This document shows, piece by piece, positions 63,767-64,000 of a stretch of DNA of 64,000 nucleotides. Below the pieces are notes generated by a model that saw only the letters and a list, made by a program, of their open reading frames with translations, was not told the origin of the DNA and did not search any database. Each line of letters opens with the position of its first letter. Position 1 is the first letter of the stretch. Source of the DNA: DASWED01 sp036394995 (GTDB lineage Bacteria; Actinomycetota; UBA4738; JACQTL01); the NCBI GenBank assembly GCA_036394995.1, contig DASWED010000054.1, positions 5,642 to 69,641 of the forward strand, read 5' to 3'. Both the position numbers and the translations under genes were made by a program.

Positions 63767-64000
63767 ATGCGCAGAGGGATGCTGGCGGGCTCCACCGTCG
63801 CGCTCGTGCTCGCGCTCGGTGCCGGTCCCGCGCTCGCCTGCGGGGCGCTGGTGTCTCCCAACGGGACGGTCCAGCTGGTCCGGACCACCACGCTCGCCGC
63901 CTACCACGACGGCTTCGAGCACTACGTCACCGGGTTCGAGTTCGCGGGCGACGGGGCGAAGTTCGGCTCGATCGTGCCGCTCCCCGCCGTCCCGTCGAGG
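63767..64000 (+). CDS. DUF2330 exported protein (copy 2), cut by the window edge
   Basis: The first 78 codons of a second DUF2330 gene. Its start (STVALVLALGAGPALACGAL, VSPNGTVQLVRTTTLAAYHD, GFEHYVTGFEFAGDGAKFGS) is almost identical in protein and DNA to copy 1, showing a recent tandem duplication. GGAAGGGAGG precedes ATG 63767. The rest lies outside the window. Confidence 0.88.
   Translation, partial: MRRGMLAGSTVALVLALGAGPALACGALVSPNGTVQLVRTTTLAAYHDGFEHYVTGFEFAGDGAKFGSIVPLPAVPSR

Noticed and set aside
1..64000. tRNA, rRNA, CRISPR, transposase or integrase genes
   Set aside because: Looked for T-loop-like GGTTCGAAT contexts (for example 53481, inside hemW), repeat-spacer periodicity and mobile-element protein motifs. 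None gave a consistent structure.

Overview
The window looks like a chromosome segment of a high-GC member of the Actinomycetota, probably an uncultured soil or freshwater lineage. The reasons are: G+C near 70 % by eye; many GTG starts; several GTG/ATG starts preceded only by a -10-like hexamer (leaderless mRNA style); ANTAR, PucR and LuxR/TPR regulators; and the housekeeping order holA-rpsT-lepA-hemW-hrcA-dnaJ-HIT-phoH-ybeY-corC-cdd-era. No rRNA, tRNA, CRISPR array, integrase or transposase was found. Four reading frames are broken or truncated (6.5, 8.3, 8.6 and 60.7 kb). They could be real decay or assembly errors in a metagenome-type sequence.

Layout. 0-4.7 kb: small stress and regulatory genes (DUF1801, cupin, an ArsR-SRPBCC pair, a methyltransferase, two small basic or zinc-type proteins, an ANTAR regulator). 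4.8-9.2 kb: a TPR-LuxR regulator, a MerR-like/adenylate cyclase fusion, and three damaged genes (SRPBCC, RidA, YceI). 9.3-16 kb: two related membrane proteins of unknown function, two small exported proteins and a secreted Asp-box beta-propeller. 16-21.7 kb: SRPBCC with a coupled 54-residue protein, and a 1130-residue zinc ribbon/cyclase/AAA/TPR protein. 21.9-27.6 kb: three tandem secreted TolB-like propeller plus RTX-repeat paralogs and a zinc-ribbon protein with a Gln/Pro-rich linker. 27.6-34.7 kb: a Na/Pi-type transporter divergent from leuS, then comEA-comEC.

34.7-49.5 kb is an accessory block between comEC and holA, genes that are usually adjacent. It holds a globin, two methyltransferases, a four-gene operon for medium-chain polyhydroxyalkanoate turnover (acyl-CoA ligase, PhaC, PhaZ, acyl-CoA dehydrogenase), a PucR regulator and a divergent five-gene branched-chain amino-acid-type ABC transporter. 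Perfect inverted repeats sit upstream of both operons. 49.6-60.6 kb is the compact housekeeping cluster, with a perfect CIRCE element before hrcA-dnaJ and a chain of 4-base start/stop overlaps. 60.7-64 kb carries a broken exported-protein gene, an L,D-transpeptidase and two tandem DUF2330 genes, the second cut by the window edge.

Themes. cAMP signalling may link parts of the window: two class III cyclases are encoded, and a CRP-type site (TGTGA-N6-TCACT) lies in class II position before comEA-comEC. The most novel-looking loci are the secreted propeller/RTX triplet with a shared six-cysteine pattern, the membrane protein pair at 9.3-12.3 kb, and the mcl-PHA operon with its palindromic upstream region.
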